The notes under the pieces were generated by a model, which saw nothing but the letters and a program-made list of their open reading frames with translations, was not told the origin of the DNA and searched no databases. Source: Candidatus Nitrosopolaris wilkensis (GTDB lineage: Archaea > Thermoproteota > Nitrososphaeria > Nitrososphaerales > Nitrososphaeraceae). Taken from it: DNA of 64,000 nt. The position numbers and the translations under genes are program-made. Positions 21,387 to 30,188 of the stretch are shown here, one piece after another. The stretch is from contig QHBN01000042.1 of the NCBI GenBank assembly GCA_003176995.1, positions 1-64,000 on the forward strand. Reading direction: 5' to 3'. The first letter of the stretch is position 1, and each line of letters begins with the position of its first letter.

Positions 21387-21828
21387 CTCAGTTGCACGAC
21401 TAGTTCATCGTCAGTACTTGCCATCTACAACGAAATCTCTTAGTTGACATGTGCAAGAAAAAGCTTCCGCATCATACACAAGTACTTGGACAATGAGTCA
21501 ATAATCTTACTATATAGGATTCATATTCGGGCACAACTTGGTTTCCTCAAGAGTTATACAAATCCCGAACACATTAAATTCTAATTTGGGATGTTCCAAA
21601 AGTGTCAGGTATACTAATTTTATCAGCCTATGCAGACAAAGCCAAATTATTACTAGTGATCATCCTTAGCGATGTCTTATTGCGGAATAGGCACTGGTAC
21701 AGGGATCTTGGGCGAATCGGAAGAAGGATAGATTATTATTAAATACTTTGACAGGCTGTATTAGCTATCGCATGGTTTATTTCACAGCCATTCCTGGAGT
21801 CGTCGCGACAGGTGCCAGATGAATCCTA

Positions 21829-22815
21829 ATGTATAATAGAAGTGAACCACAGCTGGATGAAGGCTTTGTTCGAAACATCAAAGAAGGACTAGGAGCCAGA
21901 GACCAGAAGCGGGTTAATCCAAAGTATCTTTATGATAGTGCGGGATCGCAGCTCTTTGAAGCAATTTGTCGTCAACCAGAGTATTACCCCTGGCGGACGG
22001 AGGCAGCGATATTAAGACAACATTCTACAGAGATGGTCTGGATGCATGGCAAGAAAAAGATAAGTATTATTGAACTTGGAAGCGGCAGTTCCAGCAAAAC
22101 GAGAATCCTTTTGCAGAAGGTTCTCTTAAGACAGCCGAGTCTATATTATTTTCCTGTGGACGTTTCCCAGGCGATGTTGCGTGAAACAATATATAGCCTT
22201 TCTGCCGACTTTTCTAGTCTTCGAACGATAGGAATTTCTTCAGATTATATTGATGGCATTGATAAAGCAAATAGTTTGATTGCCGCCGATCGCCAAATCC
22301 CTGACAAAAAATTGATAATTTTCCTAGGATCTAGCATCGGGAATTTTGAACCAAAAGAATCTGTAGCTTTCCTCAGAAATTTAAGAAGTAAAATGGAGAA
22401 GAGTGATGATCTCTTACTCGGTATCGATCTTCATAAGAACAAAAACGTTTTGGAGGCAGCTTATAATGACAAGGAGGGTATAACAGCGAGGTTTAACTTA
22501 AATCTATTGACTCGAATAAATCGAGAATTAAGAGGAGAGTTTAATCTCGATAGCTTCGTTCACCATGCTTTTTACAATTCTTGCTACAAAAGGGTCGAAA
22601 TGCATCTAGTATCGACCAAAGATCAGCAGGTATATGTAGGCAGATTAGGTCAGACCTTTAGCTTTGATAAAAATGAGACGATCCACACTGAAAATTCGTA
22701 CAAGTATTCTGAAGAGGAAATAAAACAAATGGCAGAGGCCAGCCAATTTATACTAAAGAGAAATTTTGTCGATGAAAAAAAGTGGTTCAGTGTCGCACTC
22801 TTTTCTCCTGCTTGA
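21829..22815 (+). CDS. L-histidine N(alpha)-methyltransferase-like (EgtD family) SAM methyltransferase
   Basis: PKYLYDSAGSQLFEAICRQPEYYPWRTEAAILR, IIELGSGSSSKTRILL, IIFLGSSIGNFEPKESVAFLRNLR, LLLGIDLHKN. Confidence 0.85.
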   Translation: MYNRSEPQLDEGFVRNIKEGLGARDQKRVNPKYLYDSAGSQLFEAICRQPEYYPWRTEAAILRQHSTEMVWMHGKKKISIIELGSGSSSKTRILLQKVLLRQPSLYYFPVDVSQAMLRETIYSLSADFSSLRTIGISSDYIDGIDKANSLIAADRQIPDKKLIIFLGSSIGNFEPKESVAFLRNLRSKMEKSDDLLLGIDLHKNKNVLEAAYNDKEGITARFNLNLLTRINRELRGEFNLDSFVHHAFYNSCYKRVEMHLVSTKDQQVYVGRLGQTFSFDKNETIHTENSYKYSEEEIKQMAEASQFILKRNFVDEKKWFSVALFSPA

Positions 22816-23309
22816 TATGCATGTGCCTTATTTGATTTCAACCTAATCCGTCTTGATCACGCTTTCCCTACAACCATATGATCGTTGGCCTTGATTCGAA
22901 TCTCAGAAGTCCCTCTTCCACACATCCCTATAGTGCTATGATCTATGTATTAGCACGTATTCTTTGGACAAGAACCTGCTTTAGGGGTAACGATAAGAGG
23001 TTTTGTAGCCCTAGGATATCTCTGATGTGGTGGGGATATCTACATACTTCTCTCGGACTGGGGAAAGTATAACTTCCTTGTAATACAGTTGAGGTATTCC
23101 AAATCGATCTTAAAGGGGACAGATAATTTTTTTCCGTCTTTTTTTTAGTAAGCATGCATTACTGCATCTTCTGTTTCAACTGGTTCAAAAGGCTTCTATG
23201 TCGATTTCGGTTCAATGTTTTCAGTTCAATGCCCTCACGTAACATTTGCCAGCAATTAAGAAGAATGGTCTGTGGGACCCGAGAAATGCAAGATAGCTAG
23301 AAGTGGAGG

Positions 23310-23561
23310 TTAAACCGCTGCGCTTCTGTTAGCCCAAGTTACTATCGAAAACGTACTAACTGCTGATCCGACAACTCCTGCTATTAGAGCTCCAATTACT
23401 GCTTGGTTCAGGAAATTTGGTATGGCCATAGCAAACCATTGCGCGATGCTTGGAAGGGATAGATATCCAAGAAAGCCTATGCCAAATCCTAGAAACCAAA
23501 AAGCAAAGATTGCAAGTCTTCTAGACAACCTGCTTTCCCCTACATCTTCCGTATACGGCAA
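23310..23561 (-). CDS. Small hypothetical membrane protein with two TM segments
   Basis: LAIFAFWFLGFGIGFLGYLSL and AVIGALIAGVVGSAVSTFSIV. Confidence 0.55.
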   Translation of the reverse strand: MPYTEDVGESRLSRRLAIFAFWFLGFGIGFLGYLSLPSIAQWFAMAIPNFLNQAVIGALIAGVVGSAVSTFSIVTWANRSAAV

Positions 23562-24046
23562 TTTTCGTACATTTCATTTCGTCGCTAGATTCTTTCATGT
23601 TTTAGATGTATCTGTCAGATAATAAGCTTGATTGTCAATTTTTATAATAGATCAAAGACAAAAATGTTTTTTCATCCAGAATTTGACTTATTATCCTTCT
23701 CATGTCAAATCTAAATTAGACGATTCAGTAGCTAATATCGGGACTAGAAATATTTCTAATTATGGTAAATTGTTATGACCATCCTAAATAAATAGAATAA
23801 TCTTCTCCTACTCCTGAACGGGTGTGTCTATCCAGAAATATCTACTTCATCTAACAAGGCTTATTTTTTATAAACTAAGCAACCGAAAAATGTTCAATAA
23901 TTTATGTAATATGAATAAGATTGTCAATAGAAGGGGTTTGAATTTACAGAACAAATTTCTCGACAGGTCAAAATTTACATTTATGAACAGGAGAGCGGGA
24001 ATGCGAATCATACCTGTACCTAACACAATGACGAAGTGATATAGAT

Positions 24047-25141
24047 TTGAATTCAGCAGAATACTATACGCAGTGTCCTGAGTGCGAATCTGGGCTCATT
24101 CATGATTACAACATAGGTGAATACATCTGCCAAAAATGTGGTTATGTAGTCATGGACCAGGTTGACGATTATGGTCCTGAAAGCAATTCCTCTGACTTTG
24201 AAGAAAGGTCAAAGAATACGCGTGCTAGCGGATACACAAGCCTTTCATTACACGATTACGGTTTAAGAACCGAGATTGGTTTTGGTTCGAAGGATTACTG
24301 CGGCAAATCAATTGACTGCCAAATGGCAGAACAGATGAATAGCATGAGGAAATGGCATTCAAGGATAAGAGTAGCTTCCCCGAAACAGAGAAGACTCTCA
24401 AACGTCTTATCCAGGATTAACGAAACTTGCTCAGCGATGTGTTTTCCGAAGATACTGGTGGAAACAGCAGCGATGATCTATCGAAATTTTGAGAGCAGGA
24501 GTGGGGCAAAAGGAAAATCTATCAACGCCATGGCGGCAGCAACAATTTATCTAGCCTGTAAAAGATGCTCTGTAGTAAGGTCGTTAGAAGAAATCGTGGA
24601 AGCAACTGGCATTACTCAGAAGGATAGGTCTAGCCTAAAACTAGCTTCTAAATACTACAGGATGATGGTTATGGAGATGGGCGTCTTTACAGAACACCCC
24701 ACGCAGCTCTCTACATCATTGTCTAGTCATTTCCCGGAATTGGTAGAAGGCGCAGTAGGCTCCGAATCAGTATTAATTTCAGCAGCCATAACAACCACGG
24801 TAACGTCACTTCCAATCCCGGTAACGCTTACAATTGATCATTACATAGCCAAACTCGCAAACATGGCACGAATTGAAGCCAAGGTAGAGAGACTAGCGAT
24901 TGAGATAGCTCACAAGTCCAACAATCACCTTCTTGCAGATGGCAAATCCCCAAACGGGCTGGCCGCAGCATATATTTATCTAGCTGCAATTCTACTGGGA
25001 GTCAATCTTCTACAGATAGATTTATCAAGCTTGGCAGGAGTGACTGAAGTTACCATCCGTAACAGATGTAAAGATATTTTGACAAGTTTTAAGCTAACGA
25101 TAAAAGTCAAACCGTTAATAGGAAAGACAGGCCGCTCATGA
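24047..25141 (+). CDS. tfb: Transcription initiation factor IIB (TFB)
   Basis: Zn ribbon CPECESGLIHDYNIGEYICQKCGYVV; two cyclin repeats incl. AAATIYLACKRCSVVRSLEEI and GVTEVTIRNRCKDIL. Confidence 0.94.
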   Translation: MNSAEYYTQCPECESGLIHDYNIGEYICQKCGYVVMDQVDDYGPESNSSDFEERSKNTRASGYTSLSLHDYGLRTEIGFGSKDYCGKSIDCQMAEQMNSMRKWHSRIRVASPKQRRLSNVLSRINETCSAMCFPKILVETAAMIYRNFESRSGAKGKSINAMAAATIYLACKRCSVVRSLEEIVEATGITQKDRSSLKLASKYYRMMVMEMGVFTEHPTQLSTSLSSHFPELVEGAVGSESVLISAAITTTVTSLPIPVTLTIDHYIAKLANMARIEAKVERLAIEIAHKSNNHLLADGKSPNGLAAAYIYLAAILLGVNLLQIDLSSLAGVTEVTIRNRCKDILTSFKLTIKVKPLIGKTGRS

Positions 25142-25584
25142 GGTCCAGGGCCAGAGATTCATTCTTCTTGTTATCTATTATTTAGGTCCACTGTTCTAAT
25201 CTGCCGTCTGCACGTAAAGACTAATTCGCCTACGTGGGCTGGCTCTTCGAGATCCTCTCGAACGGATTCTGAGTGAGACCCTATCTTTCAGTAAATCGTC
25301 CCTTCGGGCAGTTTGAAACGGGCGCGGAATTATAGTGCTATTTCCGAGGCGAGGAATTATATCGTGACATTTGGCTCTAACTTTACTCCCGCTGCATCGC
25401 AGAATCGTCTCGTGCACGTCTATATCGGCTTTAGAATGCAATCTATGCCACTTCTGATAGAAGATTTTTTATCTTGGCTGCAAAGAAACATTATCAATAA
25501 ACAATGAAACTAACAGTATGTTAGCAACTAAACGCCTTTCGTACACACAACTTAAATTTAGGAATTTTTGTATGAAACCAAAAG

Positions 25585-26577
25585 ATGTCTACAACAGCGT
25601 GCCTGTCACATAAAGAGGATGTCGATGGTATATTATCTGCTGTATTGATCAAGGCAGCTTTTAATGCTAAAACTATCATCTTGGTCGATTACCCTAATAT
25701 TATCTCTACCCTCGACAAACTGGCTGCTGCTGACTTTTTACCTAAACTTGATCGAATTTTTGTTAGCGACTTGGGTTTGAGTAAAAAAAATGAGGGAGAT
25801 TTTATAGATATAGTCGGTAAAATCATCTCAAATGGTGCTAAGGTCACATATATTGATCATCATGACATAAATCGAGAGAGCATTATCGCACTAAAGAAAA
25901 TAGGAGTATTGCTGATTCACTCAGTTGAAGAATGCAGTAGTGTACAAATATACAATAAATTCAAAAAGAAATTAAAGCCACATGCGGCTTTTTTTGCTGC
26001 TGCTAGTTCATTGACCGACTATATGGAAAATAAGCCTATCGCTTCTGCCATCGTCTCGCGGTATGATAGGCAATTTCTAATGTTGGAATCTACTGTGCTT
26101 TCCTATATGATCTCGGCTAAACAGCATGACGACAAATTTCTAATTGAGCTTGTCAATTTCCTTTCAGGTATGAAATATCCTCACGATATAAAAGGTGGTT
26201 TCACCATAGCAGAAAGCTACGCCAGAAAGGTTTCCGATGCTATTAAGAAAATAGAAGGATCTATAACTAAATCCGATAACATTGCGTATGCGCAAAATAA
26301 TTCGGCACTATCTGCCAGCATGATTGTCAACTTTGTTTTGGGTATCTCAGAAAAGCCAGTTGCAATGGTCTATAAGTTAAAAGACGAAATTGATTCCTAT
26401 ATTTTTTCTATACGTGGCAACAAATCCTGTAAAGTGCATCTAGGAAGGGTAGTAAATCAGATTAGTTCAGAAATAGGTGGAAGCGGCGGAGGACACGAAA
26501 AAGCATGTGGGGCAGTGGTCCCAAGAGAAAAACTCAATCAATTCATATATCTTTTGGATCGAGTTGTTGCACGGTAA
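25585..26577 (+). CDS. DHH/DHHA1 family phosphoesterase
   Basis: SHKEDVDGILSAVLIKAAF, YIDHHDIN, C-terminal EIGGSGGGHEKACGAVV (DHHA1). Confidence 0.85.
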   Translation: MSTTACLSHKEDVDGILSAVLIKAAFNAKTIILVDYPNIISTLDKLAAADFLPKLDRIFVSDLGLSKKNEGDFIDIVGKIISNGAKVTYIDHHDINRESIIALKKIGVLLIHSVEECSSVQIYNKFKKKLKPHAAFFAAASSLTDYMENKPIASAIVSRYDRQFLMLESTVLSYMISAKQHDDKFLIELVNFLSGMKYPHDIKGGFTIAESYARKVSDAIKKIEGSITKSDNIAYAQNNSALSASMIVNFVLGISEKPVAMVYKLKDEIDSYIFSIRGNKSCKVHLGRVVNQISSEIGGSGGGHEKACGAVVPREKLNQFIYLLDRVVAR

Positions 26578-26738
26578 TAAAGACGCTTGATTTTTACTGC
26601 ATTATTATTTAGAATTGGATTACCAGTGCCTGGTAACCTAAACCTAATAACTTAAAGCGCCCGGAGCTTGGTAAAGGACGTGAGCGGTATCAAAACTGGA
26701 GCACAATTTATAAAATGCGACAGATATGTACAGTTAGT

Positions 26739-27071
26739 ATGGGCGGCAGTAAGAAAAAACCATTGGGATCTGAAAAATCTTCTCCAGCCTCTGGTCATGA
26801 CGGAGATAAACCTGCAAAAAAGGAAGAGACCAAGAAGGCTTTAGGAAAAGTCCAACAAAAACAAAAGCTCTCGGTTTTGGTGGAGGATACACAAGGTAGG
26901 AGAGCTATACAGAGTATGAAAGCTATTACGATTCAAGGTGTAGCAAGATCTGCGGGCGTAAAAATTTCTGTAGCTAACGGATATATCAAATCACTCGAAG
27001 CAAAGGGCATAGTTAAAAGTGTTGGAGGTTATAGCGGCCATAGAGTATACCAGTTGATTGAGCAGGTTTAA
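26739..27071 (+). CDS. rps25e: 30S ribosomal protein S25e
   Basis: Lys-rich N-terminus and winged-helix VARSAGVKISVANGYIKSLEAKGIVKSVGGYSGHRVYQ; likely ATG at 26739 rather than 26715. Confidence 0.9.
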   Translation: MGGSKKKPLGSEKSSPASGHDGDKPAKKEETKKALGKVQQKQKLSVLVEDTQGRRAIQSMKAITIQGVARSAGVKISVANGYIKSLEAKGIVKSVGGYSGHRVYQLIEQV

Positions 27072-27331
27072 TTAATATGACGTAGTATCATTACGGCTCC
27101 TGTTTGCGCCGATTCTGCTAACTGCAGGTTGGATTTAACTACCCCTATCGGATTCATAGCAGATATTGGTGCAGAATCATTAATGAATATACATACGGAA
27201 CCGTTAGACGTTAAGTAGGCCATCTCGCCACGTTTGAATCGAGATCGTTGTTTCTCTGCTCCTATCGTTAAGCCGGTCTCTACATATATTAAATTTTCTC
27301 CCAGCCTATGAATCCTGTCCTTGAGAGGCAA
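27068..27331 (-). CDS. Cyclophilin-like fold protein (DUF369/TM1367-like); 5' end uncertain
   Basis: RGEMAYLTSNGSVCIFINDSAPISAMNPIGVV motif; coding similarity appears to continue upstream to about 27435. Confidence 0.65.
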   Translation of the reverse strand: MPLKDRIHRLGENLIYVETGLTIGAEKQRSRFKRGEMAYLTSNGSVCIFINDSAPISAMNPIGVVKSNLQLAESAQTGAVMILRHIN

Positions 27332-27529
27332 ACCTCTTAAAATAATCGTAGTTGTGATCGGGGAAAGATGGCGAATAATTTCGCACTCGATGACTCCCTT
27401 ATTTGATATCTCTATAATAAGAGGTATCCTTGAAACCGTGCTGAACTTATTTCACCTTAACCCAAACTGCCTTAATGGGAAGATTTAATTGAGTGGACAT
27501 TGTAAAATTCGCAACATTTAATTATATAA

Positions 27530-28060
27530 TTGTTATCCTCTGGAGCATTCTTGGTGGTTAAACATTCTTCAAATCAAAAGACCTCTTCCAAAAAGTTTAA
27601 AACTAAAACTGCTAAGGGGACAGACGATACTACGAAAAAGAGCCGTAGCCAGCGAGATGTCCCCACGGCCTTGAAAAAAACAGCCGTCAAACATGATGCT
27701 ACACTCGAAAAAGCTGAGGTACAATTAGGAGATACTCCAGTCAAGAAATCGAGCCGCCCTGAAGATGAAGTTGTGACCTATGCTGAAGTTGAATTCGCAC
27801 TCAAGGAGATTATCCCTAATGGCACTCAAGTTTTAGTCGGACCGGCACGCATTACGAGGTTTGAAAAGGCAAGGATCACAGGTGCCAGGTCTTTACAGCT
27901 TTCTATGGGAGCGCCGGCGTTTATTAGAGTAACCCAAGAGGTAAGAGATTCAATCTCTCTAGCAACAGCGGAATTATATGCTAAAGCATTGCCCATATCT
28001 ATTAGACGCGTTCTACCTAACGGTGTATACCAGGATATCCCGATAGATTGGTTGAATTGA
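27530..28060 (+). CDS. rpoK: DNA-directed RNA polymerase subunit K (Rpo6) with Lys-rich N-terminal extension
   Basis: LVGPARITRFEKARITGARSLQLSMGAPAFI...AKALPISIRRVLPNG. Confidence 0.88.
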   Translation: MLSSGAFLVVKHSSNQKTSSKKFKTKTAKGTDDTTKKSRSQRDVPTALKKTAVKHDATLEKAEVQLGDTPVKKSSRPEDEVVTYAEVEFALKEIIPNGTQVLVGPARITRFEKARITGARSLQLSMGAPAFIRVTQEVRDSISLATAELYAKALPISIRRVLPNGVYQDIPIDWLN

Positions 28061-28125
28061 GAGATGTCTAGAATATGATAGAATTCAGTTACATCAATGA
28101 ATTCTCATAGTTATGGTAAAAGTGA

Positions 28126-28641
28126 TCATTGCTCGACCTTTATTAGGCCTCTCATTTCCGGATGTATGTTGCAGTAGTAAACAAATGTGCCAATTTTATT
28201 TGCAATGAACGTGAGGGACTGACTTTCAAAATACCCCAGGCTTTTGGTATGTACGTTAAATGTATCTATATTCAGGTTATGGAGTGAGCGTGTATCTGCA
28301 TCCTCGTTGATTAAATGGATCGAGTCAAGCGCACCATACTTTAGGAAAATCGTCGGGCTGTTAAATCCTGCTCCCATGCCATTACTTCGTGAAGCGGCCG
28401 TAGACTGGCTGGTGAACAGCCAGCCCGTTTGAGGAGAATGACTTGCTTTCATAAATGTATTTATCGGAGGAGCAAAAGCTGGAGTATTCCCATTCACAGG
28501 AATCAAAGAATGTATTCCAAAATAGCCGGCTATTACGACAACTACTGCGATACCTACAAAAATCATTATGGCATATTTATATTTGGAAAATGTAAACTTG
28601 CTATTCTTGACGTTCTGTTGCCGCTTGGCTTTTTTTGGCAT
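28126..28641 (-). CDS. Membrane-anchored cupredoxin (plastocyanin-like)
   Basis: N-terminal TM YAIMIFVGIAVVVVIAGYFG; C-terminal type-1 Cu motif GTFVYYCNIHPEMRGLIKV with upstream His LHNLNI. Confidence 0.85.
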   Translation of the reverse strand: MPKKAKRQQNVKNSKFTFSKYKYAIMIFVGIAVVVVIAGYFGIHSLIPVNGNTPAFAPPINTFMKASHSPQTGWLFTSQSTAASRSNGMGAGFNSPTIFLKYGALDSIHLINEDADTRSLHNLNIDTFNVHTKSLGYFESQSLTFIANKIGTFVYYCNIHPEMRGLIKVEQ

Positions 28642-28934
28642 CCAAGTGGGTGAATCAAGCTAGTATATATTTAGTTAATGATCGAATGCTCCGCCAAGCC
28701 CCAGTCCTAATTACCAGGGATATAAGGACAAGTGATGTCAGCGAATTGAGTTTGCCCAATGATCCAAGACAGATTCTATGACATGGTTTATCGGACATAT
28801 GTTGCGAACGATGGGACGCTATAGCAACGAAATATGAATCAAGAGCAAAACTTAAATTTGTAGTCCCGAAGAGTTGCTAACGATCAAAAATTCCAACACT
28901 TCGTCGGTCGTACTTTGGCGACCAAGGAAAGCTC

Positions 28935-30188
28935 ATGATAGAGGACGGCAGCATATTCGATGGGATTGGTTTCGGGTATCCTGCTGATATTGCTGGCGAA
29001 GTCGTTTTTAACACGGGTATGGTTGGATACACGGAAACACTTACAGACCCTTCATATCGCGGTCAAATATTATGTCTAACTTATCCACTAATTGGAAATT
29101 ATGGTGTTCCGAGTATCGAAGACACTGACGAATTTGGATTGCCTAGGTTCTTTGAATCTGGTAGAGTCCAAATCAGAGGCTTAATAATTCAAGAACTATC
29201 GGTCGTAGCAAGTCACTGGAGTTGTGTCAAAACGCTTGATGAATGGCTATACGACCAAAGGATTCCAGGAATATGTAATATAGATACTCGAGAACTTACG
29301 AAGAAACTGAGAATTAATGGAGTGATGATGGGTGCTATCAGCACTTGGGCTGTCCAAGAAGGCGTGGCGGCTAACTCAGAAATTGACGTACGAAAAAGAT
29401 TGTCTGGCCTTATAAAAAACCAGCAGTACGGTCAACAAAATTTTATGCCTGAAGTTTCGACTAGTATTCCCCGCGTGTATGGCGATAAAGCAAGGGATAC
29501 CCTTGTACTATTGGATACCGGCACAAAAAACAGCATTATACGTAATATTCTCAGGATAGGTTTCAGGGTCGCGCGTCTCCCGTGGGATTCATCTTTTGAA
29601 GAAGTGATGTTGCACAAACCAAAGGGCATAGTAATTAGCAATGGTCCTGGGGATCCAAAAGTTTGCAAAACTGCAATCAAAACTGCAGGCGAGCTTATCA
29701 AGGCATCAGTCCCGACTTTGGGAATTTGTCTTGGACACCAGATTCTAGCATTGGCAGCAGGAGCCGATACCTACAAATTAAAATTCGGTCATCGAGGACA
29801 GAATAAACCTTGCATAGATTTACGAAGTGATCGTGCTTACATCACTAGCCAGAATCATGGTTATGGAATTGAGCCTAAGAGCCTAAACGGTACGGGCTTT
29901 AAAGTGTGGTTTTCAAATGTAGATGACCACACAATAGAGGGAATTGAGCATGAATCTAAACCGATAATTGCGGTCCAGTTTCATCCAGAAGCGTCTCCAG
30001 GACCTTATGACTGTATATTTGTTTTTGATAGATTCAAAGAATTAATTGACGATTTCAACAGAAGGTCATCATCTGCCCGAACAACTGAAATTAACAATGA
30101 GAATAATAATAATAATAATAATCCAAAAGTGATGTCTGCGGCGAAGAAGAAAAAACCACTAAAGAGGAGGAAATTTGCCAAAACATGA
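28935..30188 (+). CDS. carA: Carbamoyl-phosphate synthase small subunit
   Basis: IFDGIGFGYPADIAGEVVFNTGMVGYTETLTDPSYRGQIL; LGICLGHQILALA; FHPEASPGP. Confidence 0.95.
   Translation: MIEDGSIFDGIGFGYPADIAGEVVFNTGMVGYTETLTDPSYRGQILCLTYPLIGNYGVPSIEDTDEFGLPRFFESGRVQIRGLIIQELSVVASHWSCVKTLDEWLYDQRIPGICNIDTRELTKKLRINGVMMGAISTWAVQEGVAANSEIDVRKRLSGLIKNQQYGQQNFMPEVSTSIPRVYGDKARDTLVLLDTGTKNSIIRNILRIGFRVARLPWDSSFEEVMLHKPKGIVISNGPGDPKVCKTAIKTAGELIKASVPTLGICLGHQILALAAGADTYKLKFGHRGQNKPCIDLRSDRAYITSQNHGYGIEPKSLNGTGFKVWFSNVDDHTIEGIEHESKPIIAVQFHPEASPGPYDCIFVFDRFKELIDDFNRRSSSARTTEINNENNNNNNNPKVMSAAKKKKPLKRRKFAKT
30102..30122 (+). repeat. (AAT)7 trinucleotide repeat encoding poly-Asn in the CarA C-terminal tail
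   Basis: aataataataataataataat. Confidence 0.9.

Noticed and set aside
22878-23072. Sequence gattcgaatctc resembling a tRNA T-loop
   Set aside because: No acceptor, D-arm or anticodon stem could be built around it.
25196-25507. Overlapping ORFs on both strands after tfb (25196-25441 -, 25313-25507 +), possibly a mobile-element remnant
   Set aside because: No transposase motif, inverted terminal repeats or target-site duplication seen; evidence too weak to call.
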